NCBI GenBank assembly: GCA_009914615.1
Contig: WNDX01000038.1
Location: 1-32,081 of the forward strand
DNA: 32,081 bases
DNA from: Herbaspirillum frisingense
GTDB lineage: Bacteria; Pseudomonadota; Gammaproteobacteria; Burkholderiales; Burkholderiaceae_D
Direction: 5' to 3'
Below are positions 16,632 to 24,477 of this stretch, in pieces. Every line of letters begins with the position of its first letter. Within the stretch, counting starts at the first letter, position 1. The position numbers were made by a program, and so were the translations under genes. A model generated the notes under the pieces. That model saw only the letters and a list, made by a program, of their open reading frames with translations. It had not been told where the DNA came from and did no database searches.

Positions 16632-16937
16632 GTTTTGCCTCTGGGAATTGCCCAAATCCGGCCGCGATCGCAGCCGGTTCTCCTGTCGCGCCTTGCGGCG
16701 TCTGTGTTCATGATGGTGTTGCGTTTCGATGCAGCTTAACGGCTTGGCGCCGCATCCGGCCTACATCCTCACCCTGTGTTCGCTTCGCTGCCAGCCGGCT
16801 TTCCCCATGACCGGTTATCCTTCACCGGCGCGGCTTGCAGGCGCATTTTGCGCATGAGAGCAATATACGCCCCGGCTCTCGCGAAAGCCCAAGTTGTTTC
16901 AATTCGTAACCCAAATAAATATTGATATACATAAGGC

Positions 16938-16965
16938 TGCAAAGCCTTTGCAATCAAGGGATTGC
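16938..16965. repeat. Two overlapping inverted repeats, possible operator
   Basis: TGCAAAG-C-CTTTGCA (16938-16952) is a perfect 15-base odd palindrome. It overlaps a second inverted repeat, GCAATC-AAGG-GATTGC (16950-16965). They lie upstream of the candidate promoter of the envelope genes in an AT-rich stretch. A transcription-factor site is the simplest guess; no known consensus was matched. Confidence 0.4.
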
Positions 16966-17022
16966 GGCGCAGCGGCACGTCCCGGAAATCCGGCGCGCAT
17001 CGGCTCCCGTCAACAAATGCAA

Positions 17023-17053
17023 CGGGGCATGGACGCCCGGCATCCATGCCCCG
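17023..17053 (-). terminator. Probable fumC terminator
   Basis: CGGGGCATGGA pairs with TCCATGCCCCG around a 9-base loop, 27 bp after the fumC stop. The following minus-strand sequence GTTGCATTTG is only mildly U-rich, so the call is moderate. Confidence 0.6.
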
Positions 17054-17080
17054 CTCAGCCGGAACCGGCCGTCGGACGCC

Positions 17081-18469
17081 TCAACCCGGACGGGTCATGT
17101 CCTCCGGCTTGATCCACTCGGAAAACTGCTGCTCGGTGACATAGCCCAGCGCCAGCGCGGCTTCCTTCAGCGTAGTGCCGTCGTGGTGCGCCTGCTTGGC
17201 GATCTTGGCGGCCTTGTCGTAGCCGATGTGCGGCGCCAGCGCGGTCACCAGCATGAGCGACTTTTCCATCAGGTCGGCGATGCGGTCGCGGTTGGCTTCG
17301 ATGCCGCGCGCGCAGTGCTCTTCGAAGCTGGCCATGCCGTCGGCCAGCAGGCGCACGCTTTGCAGGAAGTTATGGATGATCACCGGCTTGAACACGTTCA
17401 GTTCGAAGTTGCCGGATGCGCCGCCGATGTTGAGCGCCACGTCGTTGCCGAACACCTGGGCGCACAGCATGGTCAGCGCTTCGCACTGGGTCGGGTTGAC
17501 CTTGCCCGGCATGATGGAGCTGCCCGGCTCGTTCTCGGGGATGGTGATCTCGCCCAGGCCGGAGCGCGGGCCGGAGGCCAGCCAGCGCACGTCGTTGGCG
17601 ATCTTCATCAGCGAAGCCGCCAGCGTCTTCAGGCCGCCGTGGGAGGCCACCAGGGCGTCATGCCCGGCCAGCGCGGCGAACTTGTTGGGCGCAGTCTTGA
17701 ACGGGAAGCCGAAGTGCTTGGCCAGCTCGGCGGCGACGCGCTCGCCGAATTCCGGGTGGGCATTCAGGCCGGTGCCCACCGCGGTGCCGCCAGCAGCCAG
17801 TTCGGATACGCCGTTCAGGGTGGCGATGACGGCGGCTTCCGCGTGTTCCAGTTGGGCCACGTAGCCGGAGAATTCCTGGCCCAGGGTCAGCGGCGTCGCA
17901 TCCTGCAGGTGGGTGCGGCCGATCTTGACGATGTCGGCGAACTTGGCCGACTTCTCCGCCAGCGTGGCGCGCAGCTTGTGCAACGAGGGAATCAGATGGG
18001 TCGCCACCGCCATGCTGGCGGCCACGTGCATCGCGGTCGGGAAGATGTCGTTGGAGGACTGGCCGCGGTTGACGTCGTCATTCGGGTGGATCAGGCGTTC
18101 TTCGCCGCGCACGCCGCCCAGCAGCTCGGAGGCGCGGTTGGCCAGCACCTCGTTCATGTTCATGTTGCTCTGGGTGCCGGAGCCGGTCTGCCAGACCGAC
18201 AGCGGGAATTCCAGCGGATGCTTGCCGGCGATCACTTCGTCGGCGGCGGCGATGATGGCATCGGCCTTCTTCGCATCCAGCTTGCCGAGGTCGCGGTTGA
18301 CGGCGGCACAGGCGCGCTTGACCGCGGCCAGGGCGACGATCAGCTCGGCCGGCATGCGTTCGGTGGAAATATGAAAGTGGTGCAGCGAGCGTTCGGTCTG
18401 CGCGCCCCAGAGCCTGTCGTCGGGCACTTCGATGAGGCCAAAGGTGTCGCGCTCCATGCGGTGTTTCAT
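17081..18469 (-). CDS. fumC: Class II fumarate hydratase
   Basis: It interconverts fumarate and L-malate in the TCA cycle, as an oxygen-stable, iron-free homotetramer in the cytoplasm. The superfamily signature [13 protein letters not shown] lies near residues 315-327. [16 protein letters not shown], with the catalytic His, is near residue 186, and the substrate-binding segments [12 protein letters not shown] and [14 protein letters not shown] are present in order. The length of 462 residues is standard. The ATG at 18469 has GGAGAAGAAG upstream at a slightly long spacing. The gene appears monocistronic, with a hairpin after it and no close same-strand neighbour. Confidence 0.97.
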   Translation of the reverse strand: MKHRMERDTFGLIEVPDDRLWGAQTERSLHHFHISTERMPAELIVALAAVKRACAAVNRDLGKLDAKKADAIIAAADEVIAGKHPLEFPLSVWQTGSGTQSNMNMNEVLANRASELLGGVRGEERLIHPNDDVNRGQSSNDIFPTAMHVAASMAVATHLIPSLHKLRATLAEKSAKFADIVKIGRTHLQDATPLTLGQEFSGYVAQLEHAEAAVIATLNGVSELAAGGTAVGTGLNAHPEFGERVAAELAKHFGFPFKTAPNKFAALAGHDALVASHGGLKTLAASLMKIANDVRWLASGPRSGLGEITIPENEPGSSIMPGKVNPTQCEALTMLCAQVFGNDVALNIGGASGNFELNVFKPVIIHNFLQSVRLLADGMASFEEHCARGIEANRDRIADLMEKSLMLVTALAPHIGYDKAAKIAKQAHHDGTTLKEAALALGYVTEQQFSEWIKPEDMTRPG

Positions 18470-18730
18470 GATGCTTCTTCTCCGTGATAAGAGGGCCGGG
18501 GACGGCCCGATAACCCCGTACGGCTCTGGCTGGGCACTACCGGCTGAGCAATATGAGATGCTGAAACCGCAGCCGCCCGATGACGCGGTGGCGCCTGCGC
18601 GGCTGATGAAATGCGTTCTAGTTTAACTGCTGGCGGGGCCGCTTGCAGGATACAGCGGCGGGGAAGCTGGCGTGGTCGGGCGATCGGTATTGCAGGCCGG
18701 CGCGCGGATGGCGCCGGCGGCGGGACGGCT

Positions 18731-19081
18731 TCAGCCGCCCGATTTGTCCTTCGGCGGATCCGGCAGCACACAGGCGTCGAGCACCTGGAGGTCGTTGTCC
18801 TTGGCGAAGTTGACGACGAAGTGGTAAGCCAGCGGATCAAGATCGCGCAGCGCCTCGTTGACCACCACCGAGCGCACGCCGTCGATGTGGGTCGGGAGCA
18901 CGTAAGGCGAATACTTCAGGTGCGCATTGCGGCCGCCGCTGCCTTCGGGACGGAAGCAGGACATCACGCCGCACAGGCGCTCGGCCCAGTCGCTGGGACG
19001 GAACTGCCTGCCATCCGAGGTCTTGCCAAGGATGATGAATTCTCGCGCCGGCGTATTTGCGGGTTTGATGGGATCAGCCAT
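18731..19081 (-). CDS. DUF3579-type conserved protein
   Basis: A 116-residue soluble protein with no signal peptide or membrane segment. The motifs EFIILGKTSDGRQFRPSDWA, then ERLCGV, YSPYVLPTHIDGVRSVVVNE and LAYHFVVNFAKDNDLQVLDA match my memory of the DUF3579 family, found mainly in betaproteobacteria. No function is established. The start at 19081 gives the usual N-terminus; the ribosome site is weak (GAAG). A perfect TATAAT box lies 114 bp upstream with an inverted repeat next to it, so it probably has its own regulated promoter. Confidence 0.78.
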   Translation of the reverse strand: MADPIKPANTPAREFIILGKTSDGRQFRPSDWAERLCGVMSCFRPEGSGGRNAHLKYSPYVLPTHIDGVRSVVVNEALRDLDPLAYHFVVNFAKDNDLQVLDACVLPDPPKDKSGG

Positions 19082-19194
19082 ACATGCGGTTCTTCTAAAG
19101 CGCTTGCAACCTATGCCCTTGTCCTGGTGGGACCGGAGCCCTGAATTCCGAGGTGCCTTCGCGATCTTCTGCGTGGGTGCCTGCGGCTCTGAGT

Positions 19195-19223
19195 ATTATA
19201 TCTTATAGAAGACTTGGCTTCTA
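19195..19223 (-). promoter_or_regulatory. Candidate promoter with inverted repeat for the DUF3579-type gene
   Basis: On the minus strand a perfect TATAAT lies at 19195-19200. The inverted repeat TAGAAG-N6-CTTCTA (19206-19223) covers the expected -35 position, where no consensus -35 exists. A regulator bound to the repeat could activate or block this promoter. Confidence 0.45.
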
Positions 19224-19354
19224 CGGTCTCCTCGCCTCCGCCGTGCCTGCACGCCGTTCCGGCTCTTGTCAGGCTGGCATCTCGTGCCTGCCGGCAACCT
19301 TGGCCCGCGTCGCGCGCAAATCGCAAGTATACCGGCTTGGCCGATTCCTCGTTC

Positions 19355-19382
19355 CAAAAAACTAAGCGGGCCTGAGCCCGCT
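19355..19382 (-). terminator. Terminator of the CobD/CbiB-family gene
   Basis: On the minus strand AGCGGGC-TCAG-GCCCGCT is followed by TAGTTTTTT, a good intrinsic terminator 20 bp after the stop codon. Confidence 0.88.
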
Positions 19383-19402
19383 GATTGGATTTATCCGTGG
19401 GC

Positions 19403-20362
19403 TCAGCCCATCCACACCGCCACCGACAACAGCAGCAGCAAGAACATCCACAGCAGCAGCGCGCGCCACACCAGTCCCACGGTGCTTTGCAACGTGCGCG
19501 GCGAAGGCGTATCGCCCGGCAGGCCGTCGGTTTCTTCCGGCATGGAATCGACCGTGGCGGCGTCGGCCGGCAGGATGATGCCGGCAGCGGCTTCCTTGGG
19601 CGTGCCGAATCGCACGCCCATGGCGCCGCCGCCCGCGGCCAGGATGATGCCGGCGGCTTCGTCGTCCCAGCGGGCGGCGAAGTTGCGCCAAGCGTAGATG
19701 GCGTCCTCGAAATTGCCGACCACGGCGAAGGCGGCCGCGGTCAGACGGGCCGGAATCCAGTCGATCCAGTAGAACGCGCGCGCGGCGAAACGGCCGAAGG
19801 CTTCGTACTTCATGTGATCGGGTTCGTTCCAGGCGCGCGCCAGGTATTCGGCCACGCGGTACATCACGGCCAGCGCCGGGCCGACCGGCATCAGGAACCA
19901 GAAGAAGACGCCGAACACATGGCGATGCGTGGTGATCAGCGCACGCTCGGCGGCGATGCGCGAGATCTCGCTGACGTCCATGCCGGCGGTGTCCTGCTTG
20001 GTCCATTCGGCCAGCAACGCGCGCGCGGTCATCTCATCGCCGCTGTTGAGCGCCAGCTGGATGGACGTGAAGTAGTGGCTGTAGTGCCGGAAGCCCAGCG
20101 TCAGATAGACCACCAGCACGTTCCAGGCGAACGCGGCCACCAGGCTCACGTGCAGCAGCAGCCAGTAGATCAGCGCGACCGGCACGGTCAGCGCGCCCAC
20201 CATCACGGCCCAGCCCAGGCGTCCGTGATGGGCGTGGCCGGCGTTGAACCAGCCTTCTATGCTGCCGGCGAAAGACTTGATCGATGCATAAACCGGATTG
20301 TCCGCACGCAGTGGTTTGAGTTGTTCGATTAACAGCGCAAAGAGAATGGAGAGAAATGTCAT
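19403..20362 (-). CDS. CobD/CbiB-family membrane protein
   Basis: An integral inner-membrane protein of 319 residues with hydrophobic segments near residues 1-17, 50-95, 145-170 and 300-319. It resembles the CobD/CbiB family, which attaches aminopropanol to cobyric acid in cobalamin synthesis. Supporting features are LFALLIEQLKPLR at the start, LGFRHYSHYF, and YWIDWIPARLTAAAFAVVGN near residue 200, the D-x-x-P-x-R-L-T-A segment being typical. The ATG at 20362 has AAGG 7 bases before it. No other cobalamin gene is in the window. The neighbour upstream is a CoA pyrophosphatase and the region continues into ribosomal genes. It may therefore be a divergent homologue with another role. Confidence 0.8.
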   Translation of the reverse strand: MTFLSILFALLIEQLKPLRADNPVYASIKSFAGSIEGWFNAGHAHHGRLGWAVMVGALTVPVALIYWLLLHVSLVAAFAWNVLVVYLTLGFRHYSHYFTSIQLALNSGDEMTARALLAEWTKQDTAGMDVSEISRIAAERALITTHRHVFGVFFWFLMPVGPALAVMYRVAEYLARAWNEPDHMKYEAFGRFAARAFYWIDWIPARLTAAAFAVVGNFEDAIYAWRNFAARWDDEAAGIILAAGGGAMGVRFGTPKEAAAGIILPADAATVDSMPEETDGLPGDTPSPRTLQSTVGLVWRALLLWMFLLLLLSVAVWMG

Positions 20363-20516
20363 CAAGCAGCCTTATGGGTCTCTATAGCCCGTACGATAGC
20401 GCAGTGGATGATGGGAATCAAACAATTGATTCGTTGACCAGGATCAACCGTGCGATGAGAGGGAGTTTTGCTTGTTTGCGCGTCAACAAAGCATGGCGCG
20501 CTTGCGTGCGCCGGAT

Positions 20517-21188
20517 TCAGCTACGCAGGAAATGGAAGAGGTTGCGCAGCATGCCGGCCGTGGCGCCCCAGATGAAATAGCGCTCGTAGGGCATGGTGTA
20601 GAAGCTGCGCCGTCCCACCGGCTGCGGCAGATCCACCGAGCGTCGCTGGTGGTTGACGCCGTCCATCAGGAAGGCCAGCGGCACCTCGAATATTTCCGCC
20701 ACTTCGCGCGGATCGCCCACGGTCTCGAACGGCGACTGGATCAGTCCAGCCACGGGCGTGACGCGGTAGCCGGTGCCGGTGAAATAGTCGGGCAGCGAGC
20801 CGATCACTTCGACATGGCTGCGGTCCAGGCCGATCTCTTCTTCGGTTTCGCGCAGTGCGGTGTCGATGGCCGAGCTGTCGTAGTCTTCGCGGCGACCGCC
20901 GGGGAAACTGATCTGGCCGGCATGATCCTTGAGATCGGCGGTGCGCTGCGTGAACAGCACGGTCAGCCCGTCTTCGCGCAGCACGATGGGAATGAGCACC
21001 GAGGCCAGGCGGAAGCGCCCTTTCGACTCCGCCATGCGCGCCATCTGGTCGCCACTGTGTTCGGGCTCCCAGCGCGGCGGATGGGCGAAGCGCGCGCGCA
21101 GCCAGTCGGCGTTCAGGCGCGCGGCGTCGAGCGCGCTTTCGCCGGCAACGGCATCCACAGGCAGGGTAACGGGATCGAAACTGGCCAC
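20517..21188 (-). CDS. CoA pyrophosphatase, Nudix family (NudL-like)
   Basis: It probably hydrolyses coenzyme A and its derivatives to 3',5'-ADP and 4'-phosphopantetheine. The Nudix box lies at about residues 97-119 (GGRREDYDSSAIDTALRETE followed by EEIGL), with the conserved Gly, Glu and REtEEEiG residues in register. Just before it is the UPF0035/CoA-specific stretch LFTQRTADLKDHAGQISFPG, which separates this subgroup from other Nudix enzymes. The length of 223 residues is typical. About 154 bp separate it from the CobD/CbiB-family gene, same strand, and about 107 bp from rplS upstream, with the rplS terminator between. Confidence 0.9.
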   Translation of the reverse strand: MASFDPVTLPVDAVAGESALDAARLNADWLRARFAHPPRWEPEHSGDQMARMAESKGRFRLASVLIPIVLREDGLTVLFTQRTADLKDHAGQISFPGGRREDYDSSAIDTALRETEEEIGLDRSHVEVIGSLPDYFTGTGYRVTPVAGLIQSPFETVGDPREVAEIFEVPLAFLMDGVNHQRRSVDLPQPVGRRSFYTMPYERYFIWGATAGMLRNLFHFLRS

Positions 21189-21243
21189 GGCGTGATCGGT
21201 TCAGGGAATCGGTAAAACAGCGACGAGAATCGCGCGGGAATGA

Positions 21244-21271
21244 AAAAGGGGCGTCGCGAGACACCCCTTTT
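21244..21271 (-). terminator. Terminator after rplS
   Basis: On the minus strand AAAAGGGG pairs with CCCCTTTT, with additional pairing of TGTC and GACG in the loop, and is followed by TCATTCC. It lies 24 bp after the rplS stop and probably ends the rpsP-rimM-trmD-rplS transcript. Confidence 0.8.
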
Positions 21272-21295
21272 CCTGACGCATCAGCATGCCGTAGA

Positions 21296-21673
21296 TTACT
21301 CTGCAGCCTTTGCAGCGCGGCTGGGCAGCTTTTCCTTGATACGTGCCGACTTGCCCGAACGTTCGCGCAGGTAGTACAGCTTGGCGCGACGGACGTCACC
21401 GCGGCGCTTCACTTCGATCGAAGCGATCAGCGGCGAGTACAGCTGGAAAGTACGCTCCACGCCTTCACCGGACGAAATCTTGCGAACGATGAAGTTGGAA
21501 TTCAGACCACGGTTGCGACGTGCGATCACGACGCCTTCGTAGGCCTGGGCACGCTTGCGGGTGCCTTCAACCACGTTGACGCTGACGATCACGGTGTCGC
21601 CGGGGGCGAATTCGGGAATGTTCTTGGCGAGACGCGCGATCTCTTCTTGTTCAAGTTGCTGGATCAGATCCAT
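21296..21673 (-). CDS. rplS: Ribosomal protein bL19
   Basis: A 50S subunit protein at the interface with the 30S subunit. The start [15 protein letters not shown] with AGGAGC five bases upstream is clear. The conserved core [20 protein letters not shown], then [20 protein letters not shown] and [20 protein letters not shown] covers the whole 125-residue protein, which has a short Ala/Lys tail. It is the last gene of the conserved rpsP-rimM-trmD-rplS cluster; the gap to trmD is 177 bp and holds two hairpins. Confidence 0.98.
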   Translation of the reverse strand: MDLIQQLEQEEIARLAKNIPEFAPGDTVIVSVNVVEGTRKRAQAYEGVVIARRNRGLNSNFIVRKISSGEGVERTFQLYSPLIASIEVKRRGDVRRAKLYYLRERSGKSARIKEKLPSRAAKAAE

Positions 21674-21756
21674 TTTTTGCTCCTGTAACCATCTTGCTGG
21701 CGCCGGCGCCGGAAAAGGCTTGCCTGGTGGCCCAGTAGAGGATGGGGTTTCAATCA

Positions 21757-21796
21757 CAGCGGCCAGGCCGCTGCACGTTGCCGGCACGGGGCCGGC
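21757..21796 (-). promoter_or_regulatory. Two hairpins between trmD and rplS
   Basis: CAGCGGCC-A-GGCCGCTG (21757-21773) and GCCGGC-ACGGG-GCCGGC (21780-21796... within 1 bp) lie side by side in the trmD-rplS gap, with no U-tract. They may slow decay or modulate rplS relative to trmD, since ribosomal protein and tRNA methyltransferase are needed in very different amounts. This is inferred only from position. Confidence 0.35.
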
Positions 21797-21850
21797 GCTA
21801 CTGCTGGTACGACTTCTTTACGCGATGCTTGCGCATCCGCGGCCCGCATC

Positions 21851-22600
21851 TTACGGCAAACCGCTCAAAAACTTTTCATCGGCCTTGCTCAGCAGGCCGC
21901 TTTCACGCGCCTTGCCGATCAGGTCGGGGCGCTTGGCCAGCGTCGCTTCCAGCGCGCGCTGCCGGCGCCATTTCTGGATCTCGGCATGATGCCCGCCCAA
22001 CAACACAGGCGGCACGGGCTCGCCTTCATACACTTCCGGACGCGTGTAGTGCGGCGAATCCAGCAGTCCGTTGACGAAGCTGTCTTCCACCGCCGATGCG
22101 CTGTCATTGAGCGCACCCGGCAGCAGCCGGATCACCGCATCCATCAGCGCCATCGCCGGCAGCTCGCCGCCGGACAGCACGAAATCGCCGATGCTGATTT
22201 CTTCATCCACGCACTTGTCGAGCAGGCGCTGGTCGATCGCTTCATAGCGCCCGCACAGCAACACCGCACCGCTATCCTGCGACAGCCGCACCACCCGTTC
22301 ATGGGTCAGCGGCGCGCCTTGCGGCGACAGGTAGATCACGCGCGGCTTGACCAAACCGAGGTCTTGCTGGCGCTGCTGCGCCGCCTCGATGGCGGCCTGT
22401 AGCGGCTTGGCCAGCATCACCATGCCGGGACCGCCGCCATACGGCCGGTCGTCCACGGTGCGGTGATTGTCGGTCGTGAATTCACGCGGATTCCACAGCG
22501 ACAGCCCCCAGCGCTTCTGCTCCAGCGCCCGACGGGTAATGCCGGACTGCGTCAGCGCCGCAAACATCTCGGGAAACAGAGTGACGACATCGAACTGCAT
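21851..22600 (-). CDS. trmD: tRNA (guanine-37-N1)-methyltransferase
   Basis: It methylates G37 next to the anticodon using S-adenosylmethionine, preventing +1 frameshifts. The start [16 protein letters not shown] at 22600 follows GGAGG by four bases; longer upstream frames lack the family start. SPOUT-fold knot motifs are visible: [40 protein letters not shown] and the cofactor-loop segment [17 protein letters not shown]. The C-terminal domain ends with [20 protein letters not shown]. The length of 249 residues is normal. It is 68 bp after rimM on the same strand. Confidence 0.98.
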   Translation of the reverse strand: MQFDVVTLFPEMFAALTQSGITRRALEQKRWGLSLWNPREFTTDNHRTVDDRPYGGGPGMVMLAKPLQAAIEAAQQRQQDLGLVKPRVIYLSPQGAPLTHERVVRLSQDSGAVLLCGRYEAIDQRLLDKCVDEEISIGDFVLSGGELPAMALMDAVIRLLPGALNDSASAVEDSFVNGLLDSPHYTRPEVYEGEPVPPVLLGGHHAEIQKWRRQRALEATLAKRPDLIGKARESGLLSKADEKFLSGLP

Positions 22601-22668
22601 CACGCCTCCATTTCCATGCATCCTGTTTTTGGCATCAACGGATCCGGAAATGAAAAAACTGACCGCAG

Positions 22669-23277
22669 TCAGTAATCCAGTCCCCAATCGACGATGATCT
22701 TCTTTTCTTTCGGCTGCACCGTCTTGACGAACTGGTCAACGAACGGAATCAACAGCTCGGGCGCGGCCGCGGACTTGTCCTTGGCGCCCTTCCTTGCCTT
22801 GTCGGCGTCTTCGGCCTGCGGCGCCATTTCCTGCACCGGCACGGCCACCTTCAGGATGGGATGCGCGCCGTTGTCCATCATGTCGGACACCACGCCCAGT
22901 TGTTCACCCTGGAGGTTTTCCACCGCCGAGCCGATCAGATCGACCCAGTAGAATTCGCCGTCATCCAGCACCGGGAAGTGCTTGCGGGAGATCGAGACTA
23001 CCGTTCCCTTCAAGGCTTCGGCCGCATTGCGGTCGGCCACCCCGGTGAGGCGCGCGACCACATCGCCGCTGTGCCCCTTGGACTGCATGACTTCGATGTC
23101 TTGCTTTGGCGCGCCGGATTTCTCCAGCCACCAGGTTTTCGCATTCAGCAAGGCATCCGCCTCGGCCGAATACGGGCGCACCCGGATCCAGCCCTGAATG
23201 CCATAGGCTCCTGTCACATGGCCGACGGTCACAAGATCGTCGGGTGCGGAGAAACCCGCCTGGGCCGGATAAGTCAT
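22669..23277 (-). CDS. rimM: Ribosome maturation factor RimM
   Basis: It assists maturation of the 30S head by binding ribosomal protein uS19. The N-terminal RimM domain begins [20 protein letters not shown] and includes the [20 protein letters not shown] junction. The C-terminal PRC-barrel has [17 protein letters not shown] and the ending [21 protein letters not shown] Lys/Ala-rich insertion of about 25 residues (near 155-178) splits the PRC-barrel and makes the protein 202 residues instead of the more usual 170-180. It is 66 bp downstream of rpsP and 68 bp upstream of trmD. Confidence 0.96.
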   Translation of the reverse strand: MTYPAQAGFSAPDDLVTVGHVTGAYGIQGWIRVRPYSAEADALLNAKTWWLEKSGAPKQDIEVMQSKGHSGDVVARLTGVADRNAAEALKGTVVSISRKHFPVLDDGEFYWVDLIGSAVENLQGEQLGVVSDMMDNGAHPILKVAVPVQEMAPQAEDADKARKGAKDKSAAAPELLIPFVDQFVKTVQPKEKKIIVDWGLDY

Positions 23278-23343
23278 CGATACGCCAACCTGAACTTCAT
23301 CCCTGCGCCATCGGGCGCGCGGACTCGAACAGGAAAAACTTGA

Positions 23344-23598
23344 TTAGGCAGCAGCCTTCTTGCCAGCGTCGGCGATCAGACGGGCAACGGTCGGCGACAG
23401 TTGTGCGCCAACGCCTTGCCAGTGAGCCAGACGGTCGGCAGCGATACGCACGGTTTCTTCCTTGCCCGATGCAACCGGGTTGTAGAAGCCGATACGCTCG
23501 ATGAAACGGCCGTCGCGGCGATTGCGCGAGTCGGTTGCAACGATGTTGTAGAAGGGGCGCTTCTTGGCGCCGCCACGAGCTAAACGAATAACGACCAT
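23344..23598 (-). CDS. rpsP: Ribosomal protein bS16
   Basis: A small-subunit protein needed for 30S assembly. The complete 84-residue protein begins [20 protein letters not shown] and continues with [20 protein letters not shown], both diagnostic. It is first in the rpsP-rimM-trmD-rplS transcript, and a strong promoter lies about 40 bp upstream. The ribosome site (GGAA) is modest. Confidence 0.98.
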   Translation of the reverse strand: MVVIRLARGGAKKRPFYNIVATDSRNRRDGRFIERIGFYNPVASGKEETVRIAADRLAHWQGVGAQLSPTVARLIADAGKKAAA

Positions 23599-23949
23599 AA
23601 TGGTTCCAGTAAGAATACGGACACGGAAAAGCCGCAGATTATAACGGACTTCCGCACCTCACGGCAACCCGCTTGCCGCTTTTGTGTACTTATCCAACGC
23701 AGAAAGCCCCCAAAAACCGCCGATTCTGATGCCAAATGACATCAGTGCAAGCGCCGGACAGGCCGCCGCTCGCCGGATCTCCTTGTCCCGACGGCAACAA
23801 CCGAGCCCTCCCGTTCCAGCTCTTCCTTTGGCCCACCGCCTCTTGCCGGAAGGGAAGCCCATCCGGCCGATGCGCTATACTCGGCCCGATATCCCAACGA
23901 CAACAACGCCGCCGGTCCGCCGCGCGGCCCAGAGACAAGACATCCAGGC
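23599..23949. promoter_or_regulatory. Divergent region between rpsP and the TM2-domain gene
   Basis: The 351-bp gap has the rpsP promoter on its left and a possible -10 (TATACT, 23876-23881) for the plus-strand TM2 gene on its right, without a good -35. In between is an inverted repeat CTGATG-N8-CATCAG (23726-23745). No gene is supported. Confidence 0.45.
23638..23666 (-). promoter_or_regulatory. rpsP operon promoter
   Basis: On the minus strand TTGCCG (23661-23666) and a perfect TATAAT (23638-23643) are separated by exactly 17 bp, with a predicted start about 30 bp before the rpsP ATG. This is the best sigma-70 promoter in the window, fitting a ribosomal operon. Confidence 0.75.
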
Positions 23950-24372
23950 ATGCCCCATCCCGTCAAGCACAAGAACAAGACCCTGGCCACCCTGATTGCC
24001 GCCGTGCTGGGCGGCATCGGCCTGCATCGCTTCTATCTGTACGGCACGCGCGACCGCTTCGGCTGGCTGCACATTCTGTCCATTCCGCTGTCGCTGGCAC
24101 TGATGGCGGCCAAGCCCGAGGCGCCGCAACTGTTCACCGGCCTGCCCTTCGTCATCTCGGTGCTGTGCGGCTGCCTGGAAGCGCTGGTGATCGGCCTGAC
24201 GCCCGACGAGAAATGGGACGCCCGGCACAACGCCGGCAGCGGCAAGCAGTCGGAGTCGCACTGGATCCTGGCGGTCATCATCGTGCTGACCGTGGGCCTG
24301 GGCGCCATGGGCCTGATCGCCCTGATGGCCCGCAGCTTCGACCTGCTGTTCACCGGCGGCGCCTTCGGCTGA
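23950..24372 (+). CDS. TM2-domain membrane protein
   Basis: A small integral membrane protein of 140 residues. The N-terminal motif KNKTLATLIAAVLGGIGLHR followed by FYLYG is the TM2-domain signature (two helices joined by a short turn with the HRFY motif). Further hydrophobic segments lie near residues 40-55, 62-82 and 105-130. Prokaryotic TM2 proteins have no settled function. The ATG at 23950 has only a weak site (AGG too close). It stands alone, divergent from rpsP and closed by a strong terminator. Confidence 0.83.
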   Translation: MPHPVKHKNKTLATLIAAVLGGIGLHRFYLYGTRDRFGWLHILSIPLSLALMAAKPEAPQLFTGLPFVISVLCGCLEALVIGLTPDEKWDARHNAGSGKQSESHWILAVIIVLTVGLGAMGLIALMARSFDLLFTGGAFG

Positions 24373-24392
24373 CTCGCAACGCCGCAAAAGAC

Positions 24393-24430
24393 AAAGCCCG
24401 GAAGGCCGCGATCTCGGCCTTCCGGGCTTT
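24393..24430. terminator. Strong bidirectional terminator between convergent genes
   Basis: A perfect 16-bp stem, AAAGCCCGGAAGGCCG with CGGCCTTCCGGGCTTT, has the loop CGATCT and is followed by TTC on the plus strand. It ends the TM2 gene and, from the other side (ACAAAG gives CTTTGT), probably the acyl-CoA dehydrogenase gene. Confidence 0.92.
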
Positions 24431-24477
24431 TTCGTGGGCGCCCACCCGCGCGCGGCGGGAGGCGTGGGCGCATCAAC

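Larger units (their letters stand above)
16632..17080. promoter_or_regulatory. 449-bp region between the envelope genes and fumC
   Basis: No gene is supported here. The middle (about 16890-16940) is clearly more AT-rich than its surroundings. On the minus strand a TATATT box (16862-16867) is a candidate -10 for the envelope genes, which would give a leader of over 200 bases. Overlapping inverted repeats lie at 16938-16965 and the fumC terminator at 17023-17053. Confidence 0.4.
19082..19402. promoter_or_regulatory. Intergenic region before the DUF3579-type gene
   Basis: This 321-bp gap holds the terminator of the CobD/CbiB-family gene (19355-19382) and the candidate promoter of the DUF3579-type gene (19195-19223). 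No further gene was seen. Confidence 0.5.

Noticed and set aside
16922..18487. Plus-strand frame of 521 codons opposite fumC
   Set aside because: It is antisense to a complete class II fumarase and has a shadow-like composition.
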